From contig NZ_WKKI01000004.1 in assembly GCF_009674805.1 (NCBI RefSeq), positions 1 to 64,000 on the forward strand: a stretch of DNA of 64,000 nt, in the 5' to 3' direction. The position numbers and the translations under genes are program-made. Numbering within the stretch: the first letter of the stretch is position 1; every line of letters starts with the position of its first letter. Of this stretch, positions 39,013 through 50,666 are shown piece by piece. Under the pieces are notes generated by a model. That model was not told the origin of the DNA. It searched no databases and saw only the letters and a list, made by a program, of their open reading frames with translations. The stretch is from Metabacillus lacus. Lineage in GTDB: Bacteria; Bacillota; Bacilli; Bacillales; Bacillaceae.

Positions 39013-40344
39013 TTATGTTTGTTGTATGATTTCTCTCACAATAATGCGAGAGCCTTCAACCTTAACGATTTTCAATTCCTGCCCTTTCAGTATATAGCCG
39101 CCTTCTGTCACTACATCCAGTCTTTCATCATCAATGAGAGCTGTTCCGGAAGGTCTGAGAGTCGTAAGTGCAACTCCTGATTTCCCCATTAACTCTGAAC
39201 GCGTTTTGCTGGAAATATAGCCGCTTTTAGTGTCTGTCCTGTCCCTGAGGACGATACGTTTAAAGAATTTCATTCTTTTTCCAAACACCTTTACTAGTAG
39301 AATTGATGCTGCTGCTGCCACTGCGGCAGCGATCAGCAGGGAGATGCCCATATGCAGGATATTTCCCGATGCAAAAAATAAACTGGCAATTACAGCCGCA
39401 AACCCAAAGGCACCAAGTATGCCTCCTGCTATGAAGAATTCACCAATGATGAGCAGTATGCCTATTCCAAACAAAATAAGTGATTCCATTCCTGCCAGGC
39501 CTGCCACAAGATGGCCGTAGAAAAATAAAAACAGAGAAGCTGCTCCCATAAAGCCTGCAACCCCAAACCCTGGTGAATAGAGTTCAACCACAAGACCAAT
39601 GCTTCCTATGGAAAGCAGGATCGGCACTACAACCGGATGAGTAATAAATCTGGCAATTTGTTCTGCAAAGCTTACTTCCATTGAATTGATCTCAGCGTCT
39701 GCAAGATTCAGCTGACTCAAAAGCTCTTCCAATGTTGAGGCTTCACCTTCGGCATACCCAATTTCAAGCGCCTGATCAGAAGTCAGTGTCAGAAGGCTGC
39801 CTTCCCCTGCTCCCAATTCCGGCAGATCTATATTGGGATCAGCCATGGCCAATGCGTATTGCGGGTCTCTGCCATGTCTCTCAGCAGAATCTTTCATCTC
39901 AGCCAGCCAAAGTGAGTTTGCTTTCTGGTCAGCTGCATTTCCTTCTAAATCCACCACAGCAGCAGTTCCCATCTTCGCCCCGGGCACCATATAAATTTCA
40001 TCTGCATTTAAAGCAAGGTAGGCACCTGCCGACAATGCTCTTCTGTTAATAAATGCAACTGTTGAAATCTCGGTTGAGTTCATGGCATCTGCAATTTCCA
40101 TTGCAGCATCGACAGCACCGCCGGGCGTATTTATATTAAAAATAATGTGGCTCGATTGTGCTTCCTCCGCCTGCTGAATGGACCGCTGTATGAATTGGGA
40201 CAATCCCTTTTCTACGGTTTCCTCAATAGGGATAACTGTTACGTTATTTTGAGGCTGTGCTTTCGAGCTCTGCTGAACTCCTAATAAGCATAAGCTAAAA
40301 CCCATAAGTATGACAAGCAAAAAGAGGTTTCTACTTCGCCACAA
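39013..40344 (-). CDS. nfeD: NfeD-type membrane serine protease homologue (YqeZ)
   Basis: Partner of FloA. The 443-residue protein has a signal peptide, a ClpP-like domain (NTPGGAVDAAMEIADAM, and SAGAYLALNADEIYM holding the presumed catalytic Ser), four or five membrane helices and a C-terminal OB-fold NfeD domain. The start is TTG, after AAAGGGGG. A sigma-W-type promoter lies 37 bp upstream, in keeping with the sigma-W control of this operon in B. subtilis. Confidence 0.93.
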   Translation of the reverse strand: MWRSRNLFLLVILMGFSLCLLGVQQSSKAQPQNNVTVIPIEETVEKGLSQFIQRSIQQAEEAQSSHIIFNINTPGGAVDAAMEIADAMNSTEISTVAFINRRALSAGAYLALNADEIYMVPGAKMGTAAVVDLEGNAADQKANSLWLAEMKDSAERHGRDPQYALAMADPNIDLPELGAGEGSLLTLTSDQALEIGYAEGEASTLEELLSQLNLADAEINSMEVSFAEQIARFITHPVVVPILLSIGSIGLVVELYSPGFGVAGFMGAASLFLFFYGHLVAGLAGMESLILFGIGILLIIGEFFIAGGILGAFGFAAVIASLFFASGNILHMGISLLIAAAVAAAASILLVKVFGKRMKFFKRIVLRDRTDTKSGYISSKTRSELMGKSGVALTTLRPSGTALIDDERLDVVTEGGYILKGQELKIVKVEGSRIIVREIIQQT

Positions 40345-40380
40345 GCTATTTTCCCCCTTTCAAATTAACCACATACATCT

Positions 40381-40409
40381 TATACGGATGAGAATAGGTT
40401 TAGGTTTCA
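40381..40409 (-). promoter_or_regulatory. Sigma-W-type promoter of nfeD-floA
   Basis: On the minus strand TGAAAC (40404-40409) and CGTATA (40381-40386) are 17 bases apart, close to the TGAAAC-N16-CGTA pattern of ECF sigma factor SigW. The position and the known SigW dependence of the B. subtilis operon agree. Confidence 0.75.
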
Positions 40410-40449
40410 TAAAAAAGCAAATTGTTATGTACACATTCACAAATTTAAA

Positions 40450-40472
40450 ACACCTTGCCTGAGGCAAGGTGT
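40450..40472 (-). terminator. rpsU-yqeY terminator
   Basis: ACACCTTGCC/GGCAAGGTGT stem with a 3-nt loop, followed by TTTAAATTT on the minus strand. Confidence 0.8.
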
Positions 40473-40482
40473 CATGGATAAT

Positions 40483-40929
40483 TTATGATAGTTGTTGTGC
40501 AACAAGCCTGTTTACCAGACTGCCGTCCGCTTTTCCTTTAACCTTAGGCATAATTGCGTTCATAACTTTGCCTATGTCCGACTTTGAAGAAGCACCTGTT
40601 TCAGAGATTGTTTCAGAAACAATGCTGGAAAGCTCTTCCTCTGTCAGCTGCTGCGGCATATAATGGCTAAGAATTTCAAGCTCGGCCTGTACATTTTCAA
40701 CTAAATCTAAACGATCAGCATTTTTAAATTCCTGGAGGGAGTCTTTTCGTTGTTTTACTTCTCGAGAAAGCACAGTAAGTTCTTCTGTATCGGACAGCTC
40801 GCTTCTGCCAAGCTTAATCGCCTCATTTTGCAATGCGGCTTTCGTCATCCGGATCACAGTAAGCTTATCCTTCTCTCTGTTTCTCATCGCTTGTTTCATA
40901 TCATGATTTAGGCGCTCAAGAAGACTCAT
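40483..40929 (-). CDS. yqeY: GatB/YqeY domain protein
   Basis: A 148-residue protein, all helical, resembling the tail domain of the GatB amidotransferase subunit, which binds tRNA. Motifs include [27 protein letters not shown] and [14 protein letters not shown]. It follows rpsU by 15 bp; the rpsU-yqeY pair is standard in bacilli. Role likely in translation, unproven. Confidence 0.93.
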   Translation of the reverse strand: MSLLERLNHDMKQAMRNREKDKLTVIRMTKAALQNEAIKLGRSELSDTEELTVLSREVKQRKDSLQEFKNADRLDLVENVQAELEILSHYMPQQLTEEELSSIVSETISETGASSKSDIGKVMNAIMPKVKGKADGSLVNRLVAQQLS

Positions 40930-40944
40930 ACACTACACCCTCTT

Positions 40945-41118
40945 TTAGAATTTACGTTTTCTAGCAGCTTCAGACTTCTTCTTACGCTTTACGCTAGGCT
41001 TTTCGTAGAATTCGCGCTTTCTAGCTTCTTGAATTGTGCCGGATTTAGACACAGTACGTTTAAAGCGTCGAAGAGCATCTTCAAGCGATTCGTTTTTACG
41101 AACAACTGTTTTTGACAT
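40945..41118 (-). CDS. rpsU: 30S ribosomal protein S21
   Basis: A 57-residue, very basic protein ([20 protein letters not shown], ending [12 protein letters not shown]), the full length of bacterial S21. The start is the ATG at 41118 with GGAGGGAGGG upstream; an in-frame start 12 codons earlier is not needed. It has its own promoter at 41196-41224. Confidence 0.97.
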   Translation of the reverse strand: MSKTVVRKNESLEDALRRFKRTVSKSGTIQEARKREFYEKPSVKRKKKSEAARKRKF

Positions 41119-41195
41119 TCTATTTCCCTCCCTCCAAATAAAACCGATCAACACGTATCATTTTTAATGACATGCTTTTAAACATGTACTTTGCA

Positions 41196-41224
41196 ATTAT
41201 AATATAATGGTACTTTCAGGTCAA
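41196..41224 (-). promoter_or_regulatory. Sigma-A promoter of rpsU-yqeY
   Basis: TTGACC (41219-41224) and a perfect TATAAT (41196-41201) are 17 bases apart on the minus strand, about 78 bp before rpsU. Confidence 0.8.
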
Positions 41225-41345
41225 CCGAAACAGCAAGGAATAGTCTATTATCATTATGTTTTAATGTTCTCAATTATGCCTTTTGCTGCTTTTCTTCCCT
41301 ATTTGACAAGGTTTATCCCAATCATCCTTTTGGAGAACCCCCAAT

Positions 41346-42017
41346 TTAATAATCTGAGGTCGATGCTCCGCCCTGGACTATGCTGACTCCAGCACTTGCG
41401 CCGATTCGGGTTGCACCCGCTGAAATCATTTGCTCTGCACCAGCTCTGTCTCTTACACCGCCGGACGCTTTTACTCCAATATCCGGGCCGACTGTTTTTC
41501 TCATCAATGTAATATCCTCAACTGTTGCCCCTCCTGTAGAAAAGCCAGTTGATGTTTTAACATAATCTGCTCCAGCCTTTACTGCAAGCTCACATGCTCT
41601 GACTTTTTCTTCGTCGGTTAAAAGAGATGCCTCAATTATTACCTTCGTCAGAGCCTGTCCTGCAGCAGCATCGACCACTGCTCTTATGTCGCGTTCAACA
41701 AGTTCGTCATCGCCTTCCTTCAGAGCGCCGATGTTAATCACCATATCAACTTCACCCGCACCTTTAGAAATAGCATCTTTTGTTTCAAACGCTTTTGTTT
41801 CAGGCGTATTAGCGCCTAAAGGAAACCCAATTACCGTACAGACCTTAACTTCGCTTCCCTGAAGCCTTTGTGCCGCAAGTTCAACCCATGCCGGATTGAC
41901 ACAAACGGATGCAAAACCATACTCTCTTGCTTCTGAACATAGTGTTTCAATTTGTTCTTTTTTTGTATCCGCTTTTAAAGCCGTATGATCAATTGTTTTA
42001 GCTATGTTTTCAAACAT
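41346..42017 (-). CDS. deoC: Deoxyribose-phosphate aldolase
   Basis: DeoC splits 2-deoxyribose-5-phosphate into glyceraldehyde-3-phosphate and acetaldehyde. The 223-residue TIM barrel shows [41 protein letters not shown] (Schiff-base Lys) and VKASGGVRD. The start is the ATG at 42017 after AAAGGGG; six upstream codons are dropped. Alone, with no other deo genes near. Confidence 0.95.
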   Translation of the reverse strand: MFENIAKTIDHTALKADTKKEQIETLCSEAREYGFASVCVNPAWVELAAQRLQGSEVKVCTVIGFPLGANTPETKAFETKDAISKGAGEVDMVINIGALKEGDDELVERDIRAVVDAAAGQALTKVIIEASLLTDEEKVRACELAVKAGADYVKTSTGFSTGGATVEDITLMRKTVGPDIGVKASGGVRDRAGAEQMISAGATRIGASAGVSIVQGGASTSDY

Positions 42018-42164
42018 ATGTAAGCCCCTTTTCATTTAAGTGGTCCGACCTCTTACATCTTACCATCTTTTATTTTAATTGAGTAGTACAAAATTATTAT
42101 GCACTTAATCTTAAAAAACGGGACATTTTCTTTAGGAAATTACATGAGGAAAAGAAGCTAAATT

Positions 42165-42240
42165 GTGAGTGAAACAGTAAGAGAAATGTCCTTCATAGGG
42201 GCGATGAAGGACAAGTGTGAGTGGAACAGCAAGAGATTCT
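42165..42240. repeat. Dispersed inverted copy of the 52-bp repeat
   Basis: This stretch holds one copy, in reverse orientation, of the core seen in the array at 1-386: a 33-bp segment around GTCCTTCAT and ATGAAGGAC (42189-42213) is identical to it. Flanking 20-mers starting GTGAGTG at 42165 and 42217 repeat each other exactly 52 bases apart, so the unit length is kept although the spacer sequence has changed. Confidence 0.85.
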
Positions 42241-42387
42241 GCAAATAAACAGTATCTATGCCAGAGGTGTTTTTTTCTTGTCCAGTTAGAATAGAAAGCA
42301 TTGGGCGATTGCGAGCTACAGCCAGGTTTTGCCTGCCAAGTGGTGTACAAATCGTAAATACCTTGCCCAATAGCGGCCTTTCAAACT

Positions 42388-42430
42388 AAAAAACTGCAGA
42401 CAAGCTCATTTTATTGAGTTTGCCTGCAGT
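42388..42430 (-). terminator. mtaB (dnaJ operon) terminator
   Basis: CTGCAG-anchored 15-bp stem with two mismatches (42394-42408 with 42415-42429), then TTTTTT on the minus strand. Ends the dnaJ-prmA-rsmE-mtaB run. Confidence 0.85.
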
Positions 42431-42458
42431 TTGAGATCCTGCCATATATAATTTCTTT

Positions 42459-43811
42459 TTATGAAGTTAACGGAATGCGCACAGGCTCTTCGTCCAGCAC
42501 TCTAAGGAACTGTCCTTCACTGTATGGATAACCTGCTTTTGTCAGTTTGACCCTTACAATTTTTCCAACCATATCCTCTGTGGCAGGAAAAACGACTTTC
42601 AGATAATTATCTGAGTAGCCTTCATACAGCCCTTGTCCCTGAGCATCTTTGAAGAGCTCCTCAGGAATCACTTCCAGAACCTGCCCTTCATAATCAGAAG
42701 CATATTCTTTCGCAAGCTGATCTGAAAGCTGTATCAGACGGTGTACACGGTTGTTTTTCATTTCTTCATCCACCTGATCTTCCATTCTGGCTGCAGGCGT
42801 ACCTGTCCTCTTAGAATAGGGAAAGACGTGAAGCTCAGAAAAACGATGTTTTTTAATAAAATTGTAGGTTTCCATAAATTCTTCTTCTGTTTCACCAGGA
42901 AAACCTACAATGACATCAGAAGTAACTGCGAGGCCGGGAAGTGCTTCTTTCAGCCGTTCCAGACGCTCCGCAAAAAACTCCATCGTATATTTTCTTCTCA
43001 TGCGCTTCAGGACAGTATTGGAAGCAGACTGAATCGGAATATGAAGATGCCTGACAATTTTGTCGGAAGAGTTCAGCACTGATATTACCTCATCAGTAAT
43101 TTGGCTTGCTTCGATTGAAGAAATGCGGATCCGCTTTAATCCTTTTACTTTTTCATCAAGCTCACGCAGCAGCATGGCAAAGTTATAATCTTTCATGTCT
43201 TCGCCGTAACCGCCGGTATGAATGCCGGTTAAGACAATTTCCTTATATCCGGAATCCACAAGCTGCTGTGCTTGTGCGATGACTTCTTTGGGATCTCTGG
43301 AACGCATCAGCCCTCTTGCCCACGGTATAATACAAAACGTGCAGAAGTTATTGCACCCTTCCTGTATTTTCAGGGATGCTCTGGTGCGGTCGGTAAATGC
43401 AGGAACATCAAGTTCTTCATATACACGTGCTTTCATGATATTGCCTACTCCGTTGATTGGCTGTCTTTCTTCACGGAATTGACTGATATAGCCCAGCAGG
43501 TTTTTTCTATCCTGTGTTCCTACAACAATGTCAACACCTGGTATTGCCATGATTTCTGCAGGAGAGGTTTGTGCATAGCATCCTGTAACACAAATGACGC
43601 CGTCAGGGTTCTTCCTTACAGCTCGTCTGATCACCTGTCTGCTTTTTTTATCTCCTGTGTTTGTGACTGTGCATGTATTAATTACATAAACATCAGCAGT
43701 GCTTTCAAATTCACCGCGATCATATCCGGCCTCTTTAAATAACTGCCAGATCGCCTCAGTTTCATAGTGGTTCACTTTACATCCTAATGTATGAAATGCA
43801 ACTGTCGGCAT
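42459..43811 (-). CDS. mtaB: tRNA t6A37 methylthiotransferase MtaB
   Basis: This radical SAM enzyme adds a methylthio group to t6A37 of ANN-decoding tRNAs. The 450-residue protein has the N-terminal UPF0004 domain with three cysteines (TLGCKVNHYE, INTCTVT, VTGCYAQ), the radical SAM motif CNNFCTFC near residue 150, and a C-terminal TRAM domain. Formerly yqeV in B. subtilis, where it is the last gene of the extended dnaK operon, as here. Confidence 0.95.
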   Translation of the reverse strand: MPTVAFHTLGCKVNHYETEAIWQLFKEAGYDRGEFESTADVYVINTCTVTNTGDKKSRQVIRRAVRKNPDGVICVTGCYAQTSPAEIMAIPGVDIVVGTQDRKNLLGYISQFREERQPINGVGNIMKARVYEELDVPAFTDRTRASLKIQEGCNNFCTFCIIPWARGLMRSRDPKEVIAQAQQLVDSGYKEIVLTGIHTGGYGEDMKDYNFAMLLRELDEKVKGLKRIRISSIEASQITDEVISVLNSSDKIVRHLHIPIQSASNTVLKRMRRKYTMEFFAERLERLKEALPGLAVTSDVIVGFPGETEEEFMETYNFIKKHRFSELHVFPYSKRTGTPAARMEDQVDEEMKNNRVHRLIQLSDQLAKEYASDYEGQVLEVIPEELFKDAQGQGLYEGYSDNYLKVVFPATEDMVGKIVRVKLTKAGYPYSEGQFLRVLDEEPVRIPLTS

Positions 43812-43817
43812 ATATTT

Positions 43818-44573
43818 TCACCTCGATAGTTCAAAATAGTATGAAATGGCTGAAAGTGCGTACAATGAAGCAGTTTCTGTTCTAAGAATTCTTGGGCCGA
43901 AACTGCATAGCTCAAAATTGTTCTCAGTTAACTGAGATATTTCCTTTTCTGAAAAACCGCCCTCAGGTCCAATTGCTATCAGCAAAGACTCCTCAGGATT
44001 CAGGCTTTCTAATATTCTTGAAAAGTTCTTCTTTTCCCCTTGCTTCGCGGATTCTTCATATGCCACAATCCGCTTATGGAAGCCTTCAGAAAGCTTCATC
44101 AGCTCTTGAAATGTCATGGGTTCCATTATTTCCGGAATTTTGTTCCGATAAGACTGTTCAGCTGCTTCTTTGGCAATTTTCTTCCATCGTTCAACCTTTT
44201 TGGCTGCTTTCTTCTGATCCAGCTTAACAACTGAACGGGCAGCATTAAAAGGGACAAACATATGAGCGCCGAGCTCTGTTCCTTTTTGGATGATATATTC
44301 AAGCTTATCCCCTTTAGGCAGCCCATTCGCTACAGCAATTCTGACAGGCAGCTCCCTGCTGATTTCAGTCCATTGTATAACACGGCACTTGACGCTGTCA
44401 TTGGTTATTTCAGCTATTTCACAAAGAGCCTGCTCTCCTCCGCTAACAACGCAGACAAGCTGGTCACTTTCCTTCATCCGCATCACACGGGAGATATGAT
44501 GTACATCTTCTCCCGTAATCTGCAGAGTGTTCTCTATGTTTTCTTTTGAATCAGAAATAAAATAACGCTGCAT
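43818..44573 (-). CDS. rsmE: 16S rRNA m3U1498 methyltransferase RsmE
   Basis: A SPOUT-class methylase for U1498 of 16S rRNA. The 251-residue protein has an N-terminal PUA-like part (MQRYFISD, HHISRVMRMKESD) and the C-terminal knotted domain with LLIAIGPEGGFSEKEI and LGPRILRTETA-type motif (here FGPRILRTETASLYALS). It lies between prmA and mtaB with spacings of 14 and six bases. Confidence 0.94.
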   Translation of the reverse strand: MQRYFISDSKENIENTLQITGEDVHHISRVMRMKESDQLVCVVSGGEQALCEIAEITNDSVKCRVIQWTEISRELPVRIAVANGLPKGDKLEYIIQKGTELGAHMFVPFNAARSVVKLDQKKAAKKVERWKKIAKEAAEQSYRNKIPEIMEPMTFQELMKLSEGFHKRIVAYEESAKQGEKKNFSRILESLNPEESLLIAIGPEGGFSEKEISQLTENNFELCSFGPRILRTETASLYALSAISYYFELSR

Positions 44574-44587
44574 GTTTGAACACCTAC

Positions 44588-45526
44588 TTATTTTTTTCTG
44601 GCAGCAAAAGCAACCCAGTCTTCCATAACCACCGTTTCCATTACAACAAAGCCGGAGGATTCAAGTTTTTCTTTAACCTCCTGCTTTTTATTGCTGATGA
44701 TTCCTGAAGTAATAAAGGTGCCGCCTTCTACTAACAGTTCATAAGCATCGTCCGTAAACTTCACGATAATTTCAGCAAGAATATTTGCGACAATTACTTC
44801 CGCCTTCCCCTGAATACCTTGGAGGAGATTATTCTGTGCCACTTCAACTGGGGGATATACTTTATTCAGCTTCGCATTGAGCCTGGCACTTTCAACAGCA
44901 ACAGGATCAAGGTCCAGTGCTCTGACCTCAGCTGCTCCAAGGAGGGCTGAAGCAATACTGAGCACACCGGAGCCGGTTCCAACGTCAATGACCTTGTCAC
45001 CTTTTTTTACTATTCTTTCAAGAGCCTGAATACAAAGAACCGTTGTTGGATGCGTGCCCGTACCAAAAGCCATTCCGGGGTCAAGCTCTATAATCAGTTC
45101 ATCAGTGCTGACCGGCTCATACGTTTCCCAGGTTGGAACAATCGTAAAGCGCTCGGAAATCTTAACAGGATGATAGTATTTTTTCCAGGCAGTTGCCCAC
45201 TCTTCCTCATTAATCTCACTGATCGTAATATGATTTTTACCAAGGTCAATATCATGCTCCACAAGGCTTGCTACCGCATCTTTTATTCCGTCAACTGTTT
45301 CACCAAGAAAACTGTTGACCGGAAGATATGCTTTGACAATTACGCCTTCTGAAGGGTAATCGCCGGGATTGAGTTGGTAGATTTCTCCGTAGACACTTTC
45401 TCTCTCTTTAATCAAATCAAATTGATCTTCAATAACAACGCCGCTCGCTCCAGCTTCATGCAAAATATTCGAAATAGGTTCAACTGCTTCTTGTGTAGTA
45501 TGAATACTCAATTCAGACCATTTCAT
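44588..45526 (-). CDS. prmA: Ribosomal protein L11 methyltransferase PrmA
   Basis: PrmA methylates several amino groups of ribosomal protein L11. The 312-residue protein has an N-terminal substrate-binding domain and a C-terminal Rossmann domain with [30 protein letters not shown] and VANILAEI. It follows dnaJ by 17 bp, in the dnaJ-prmA-rsmE-mtaB run. Confidence 0.95.
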   Translation of the reverse strand: MKWSELSIHTTQEAVEPISNILHEAGASGVVIEDQFDLIKERESVYGEIYQLNPGDYPSEGVIVKAYLPVNSFLGETVDGIKDAVASLVEHDIDLGKNHITISEINEEEWATAWKKYYHPVKISERFTIVPTWETYEPVSTDELIIELDPGMAFGTGTHPTTVLCIQALERIVKKGDKVIDVGTGSGVLSIASALLGAAEVRALDLDPVAVESARLNAKLNKVYPPVEVAQNNLLQGIQGKAEVIVANILAEIIVKFTDDAYELLVEGGTFITSGIISNKKQEVKEKLESSGFVVMETVVMEDWVAFAARKK

Positions 45527-45543
45527 TCTACCAACTCCAATCC

Positions 45544-46665
45544 TTATTCTCCTTTAAAAGCTTTCCTGACTTTATCAAAAAAGCTCTCTTCATGCTCATC
45601 AGGCCTGTTGCCTGTTATGTCGGCGAACTCTCTCAGCAGTTCTTTCTGCTTCTGAGTCAGATTGGTCGGCGTGATTACCCTTACGATAATATGCTGATCA
45701 CCCTGCCCATAGCCCCGTACATTTGAGACACCTTTGCCTCTTAAGCGGAATTTCGTGCCGGTTTGGGTTCCTGCAGGCACTTTAAGCTTGACTTTCCCAT
45801 GCAAGGTTGGCACTTCAATCTCGTCTCCAAGTGCTGCCTGAGCAAACGTAAGCGGCATCTCACAGTAAATATCGTCTCCGTCACGCTCAAAGAAGTCATG
45901 CTCTTTTACATGAAACACGACGTACAGATCACCAGCCGGACCTCCGTTTATTCCGGGTTCTCCTTGTCCGGACACCCGAAGCTGCTGGCCGTCATCCACG
46001 CCTGCCGGAATGGAAACTTTAATTTTTTTCCGCTTTGTCACCTTGCCGCTGCCGCTGCAAGTTCCGCACTTTTGCTGTATTTCTTTTCCGGTGCCGCTGC
46101 AATAGTGGCATACACGCCTGTTGACGATCCTGCCAAATGGAGTGTTCTGCTCTACATTCAGCTGGCCGGAACCGCCGCAATGTGAGCAGGTGTTAACCTT
46201 CGTGCCGGGTTTCGCGCCTGTCCCGCGGCAAGTATCACATGTTTCCTCACGCGGAATTTCAATCGTTGTTTCTTTTCCAAATACGGCTTCTTCAAAGTTC
46301 AAACTCATCGTGTACTGCAGGTCAGCTCCTTGACGCGGTGCATTAGGGTCGCGCCTTCTGCCTCCGCCGCCGCCGAAAATGGAACTGAAGATATCATCAA
46401 ATCCAAAGCCGCCAAAATCGCCGGCGCCTCCGCCAAAGCCCTGATTTGGATCTACATGGCCAAACTGGTCATATTGAGCCCGCTTTTGATCATCATTCAG
46501 CACTTCATACGCTTCTTTGATTTCTTTGAATTTATCCGCTGCATCAGGTTCTTTATTAATGTCTGGATGATATTGTTTGGAAAGCTTTCTATATGCTTTT
46601 TTTAGTTCTTCCTTAGAGGCGCTCTTACTCACACCAAGGACTTCATAGTAATCACGCTTGCTCAT
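45544..46665 (-). CDS. dnaJ: Chaperone protein DnaJ
   Basis: DnaJ delivers unfolded substrates to DnaK and stimulates its ATPase. The 373-residue protein has the J domain with YHPDINK (HPD), a Gly/Phe linker, four zinc-binding repeats ([32 protein letters not shown]) and a C-terminal peptide-binding region. It is 250 bp from dnaK, with a terminator and a likely promoter in the gap. Confidence 0.97.
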   Translation of the reverse strand: MSKRDYYEVLGVSKSASKEELKKAYRKLSKQYHPDINKEPDAADKFKEIKEAYEVLNDDQKRAQYDQFGHVDPNQGFGGGAGDFGGFGFDDIFSSIFGGGGGRRRDPNAPRQGADLQYTMSLNFEEAVFGKETTIEIPREETCDTCRGTGAKPGTKVNTCSHCGGSGQLNVEQNTPFGRIVNRRVCHYCSGTGKEIQQKCGTCSGSGKVTKRKKIKVSIPAGVDDGQQLRVSGQGEPGINGGPAGDLYVVFHVKEHDFFERDGDDIYCEMPLTFAQAALGDEIEVPTLHGKVKLKVPAGTQTGTKFRLRGKGVSNVRGYGQGDQHIIVRVITPTNLTQKQKELLREFADITGNRPDEHEESFFDKVRKAFKGE

Positions 46666-46698
46666 TAACTCTCACTCCCGAATTATCACATAAATTAA

Positions 46699-46728
46699 AT
46701 TGTATCATTCTGAAACAACGTAAAGCAA
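46699..46728 (-). promoter_or_regulatory. Putative internal promoter before dnaJ
   Basis: TTGCTT (46723-46728) and TACAAT (46699-46704) are 18 bases apart on the minus strand, 35 bp before the dnaJ start. The -35 is imperfect. Confidence 0.45.
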
Positions 46729-46851
46729 CTACTAATTGGACTCTCCGGTCAGCATGAATATTCTGCCGATTTTGCCAGGCTGGGCAGGTGAACCATAGGC
46801 TGCTTTTTTCTAACGTGCCAGCCATCTTAACTGACAGGTTTCTTCACATAT

Positions 46852-46890
46852 AAAAAGCCAAAGCCAAGAATTGCCTGACTTTGACTTTTT
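46852..46890 (-). terminator. Terminator after dnaK
   Basis: AGTCAAAGTC pairs with GGCTTTGGCT (some G-U) on the minus strand, then TTTTT. It would limit read-through from dnaK into dnaJ. Confidence 0.75.
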
Positions 46891-46914
46891 ATGCTACCCA
46901 TCCGGAAAAAGGAA

Positions 46915-49364
<2,450 letters not shown>

Positions 49365-49455
49365 TGTTTTTCACCTCCCTTAAAGATTGCACGCTTACAC
49401 GTGAAAAGCGGACAGGATCCCCGATCCCGTCCCGTATTCAATATTGCCATTGCCA

Positions 49456-50493
49456 TCAATCATGATACAGGCTGGTAAGAGCCTTTGACAAGTCTGACGC
49501 AACATATTGAAGCAGGCTGACCACTCTGGAATATTCCATTCGAGTCGGCCCAAGCACTGCTATTCTGCCGAGCGGATTGTTATCAATGGAATAGGCTGCA
49601 ACAATTAAACTGCAGTGATCCATTACTTCCAGCTTATTTTCTTTGCCAATTTGAATGGACAGAGCTGACTTGTTGCTTTTTAACAGGCGGTAAAAAGTGT
49701 TTTCTTCCTCTATCATGGTCATCAGCTGTTTCACTTTTTCAATGTCATGAAATTCAGGCTGATTGAGCATATTTGTCTTTCCGCCGAAAAAAATCTTTTC
49801 ATCATTTCCTTCAAATTCTGCCGGAAGTGTTTCTGCAAGTGCCCTTAAAATAAAATCATAGTTTTGAATATGCACTTTCAGGAGGCTTGCGACTTCTTTA
49901 AACATTTTGTCCCGAAGATCTGTCAGAGGAACTCCGATCAGCCTCTCGTTTAGGATATTTACCATAGTTTCAATGTCGGCAGGGTCTACAGAAGCCGGAA
50001 AAGTAATTGTCTTATTTTCCACGTGCCCTGTGTTGGTGACAATAATAGCTACAGCTGCATGGTCGTTAATGGGAACAATCTGCAATTTTTTAATGCGGTT
50101 TTCTGTAACCTTCGGACCTAAAACAATCGACGTATAATTTGTTAAATCTGACACAATTTGCGCTGACTTTTGAACAGTTTTTTCAAGCTCAAATATTTTT
50201 TCTGCAAAGATCGATTGAATTTTATATATGTCGGCTGAGTGTAGCTTCTGCGGTGCAAGCAGATGATCAACATAATATCTGTAGCCCTTCTCTGAAGGAA
50301 CTCTGCCCGAGGAGCTGTGGGTTTTCTCAATAAATCCCAATTCCTCCAGATCGGACATTTCATTCCTGATGGTAGCAGAGCTGAAATTGATTGAATCTTT
50401 TTTGGAAATGGTTCTTGAACCTACGGGAGTAGCCGATTGTATAAAATCATCAATAATCACTTGCAGAATTAACAATTGTCGTTCTGTAAGCAA
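49456..50493 (-). CDS. hrcA: Heat-inducible transcription repressor HrcA
   Basis: HrcA binds CIRCE to hold down this operon and groESL in the absence of heat stress. The 345-residue protein starts with a winged helix ([25 protein letters not shown], then [19 protein letters not shown]), and continues with a GAF-like domain. The start is TTG, with AGGGGTGA upstream. It is the first gene after the CIRCE element, so it is autoregulated. Confidence 0.96.
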   Translation of the reverse strand: MLTERQLLILQVIIDDFIQSATPVGSRTISKKDSINFSSATIRNEMSDLEELGFIEKTHSSSGRVPSEKGYRYYVDHLLAPQKLHSADIYKIQSIFAEKIFELEKTVQKSAQIVSDLTNYTSIVLGPKVTENRIKKLQIVPINDHAAVAIIVTNTGHVENKTITFPASVDPADIETMVNILNERLIGVPLTDLRDKMFKEVASLLKVHIQNYDFILRALAETLPAEFEGNDEKIFFGGKTNMLNQPEFHDIEKVKQLMTMIEEENTFYRLLKSNKSALSIQIGKENKLEVMDHCSLIVAAYSIDNNPLGRIAVLGPTRMEYSRVVSLLQYVASDLSKALTSLYHD

Positions 50494-50508
50494 CTATCAT
50501 CACCCCTG

Positions 50509-50535
50509 TTAGCACTCTCTTTGTATGAGTGCTAA
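50509..50535. promoter_or_regulatory. CIRCE operator
   Basis: TTAGCACTC, nine bases, GAGTGCTAA: a perfect match to the CIRCE consensus, 16 bp upstream of hrcA and just after its promoter. Confidence 0.97.
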
Positions 50536-50546
50536 TTCTAATTTAC

Positions 50547-50575
50547 AAATTATCAAAATGGCGTTTACTTGTCAA
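50547..50575 (-). promoter_or_regulatory. Sigma-A promoter of the hrcA operon
   Basis: TTGACA (50570-50575) and TAATTT (50547-50552) are 17 bases apart on the minus strand, ahead of CIRCE. Confidence 0.75.
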
Positions 50576-50666
50576 CGGAAAGACTCTGCAGCGCCTGTGT
50601 TTTTTCCAAGAAAGCATGAAGGGACTCCGGCAGGCTGCCGAAGCTCTCCCTCCAGTCAGGCTCTCA

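Larger units (their letters stand above)
42018..42458. other. 440-bp intergenic region with repeat copy
   Basis: Contains the dispersed copy of the 52-bp repeat (42165-42240) and the mtaB terminator (42388-42430). Two overlapping frames here of about 70 codons have no ribosome site and run through the repeat; I do not call them genes. Confidence 0.7.

Noticed and set aside
42132-42370. Two overlapping minus-strand frames of about 70 codons
   Set aside because: They run through the dispersed 52-bp repeat, lack ribosome sites and show no protein-like pattern.
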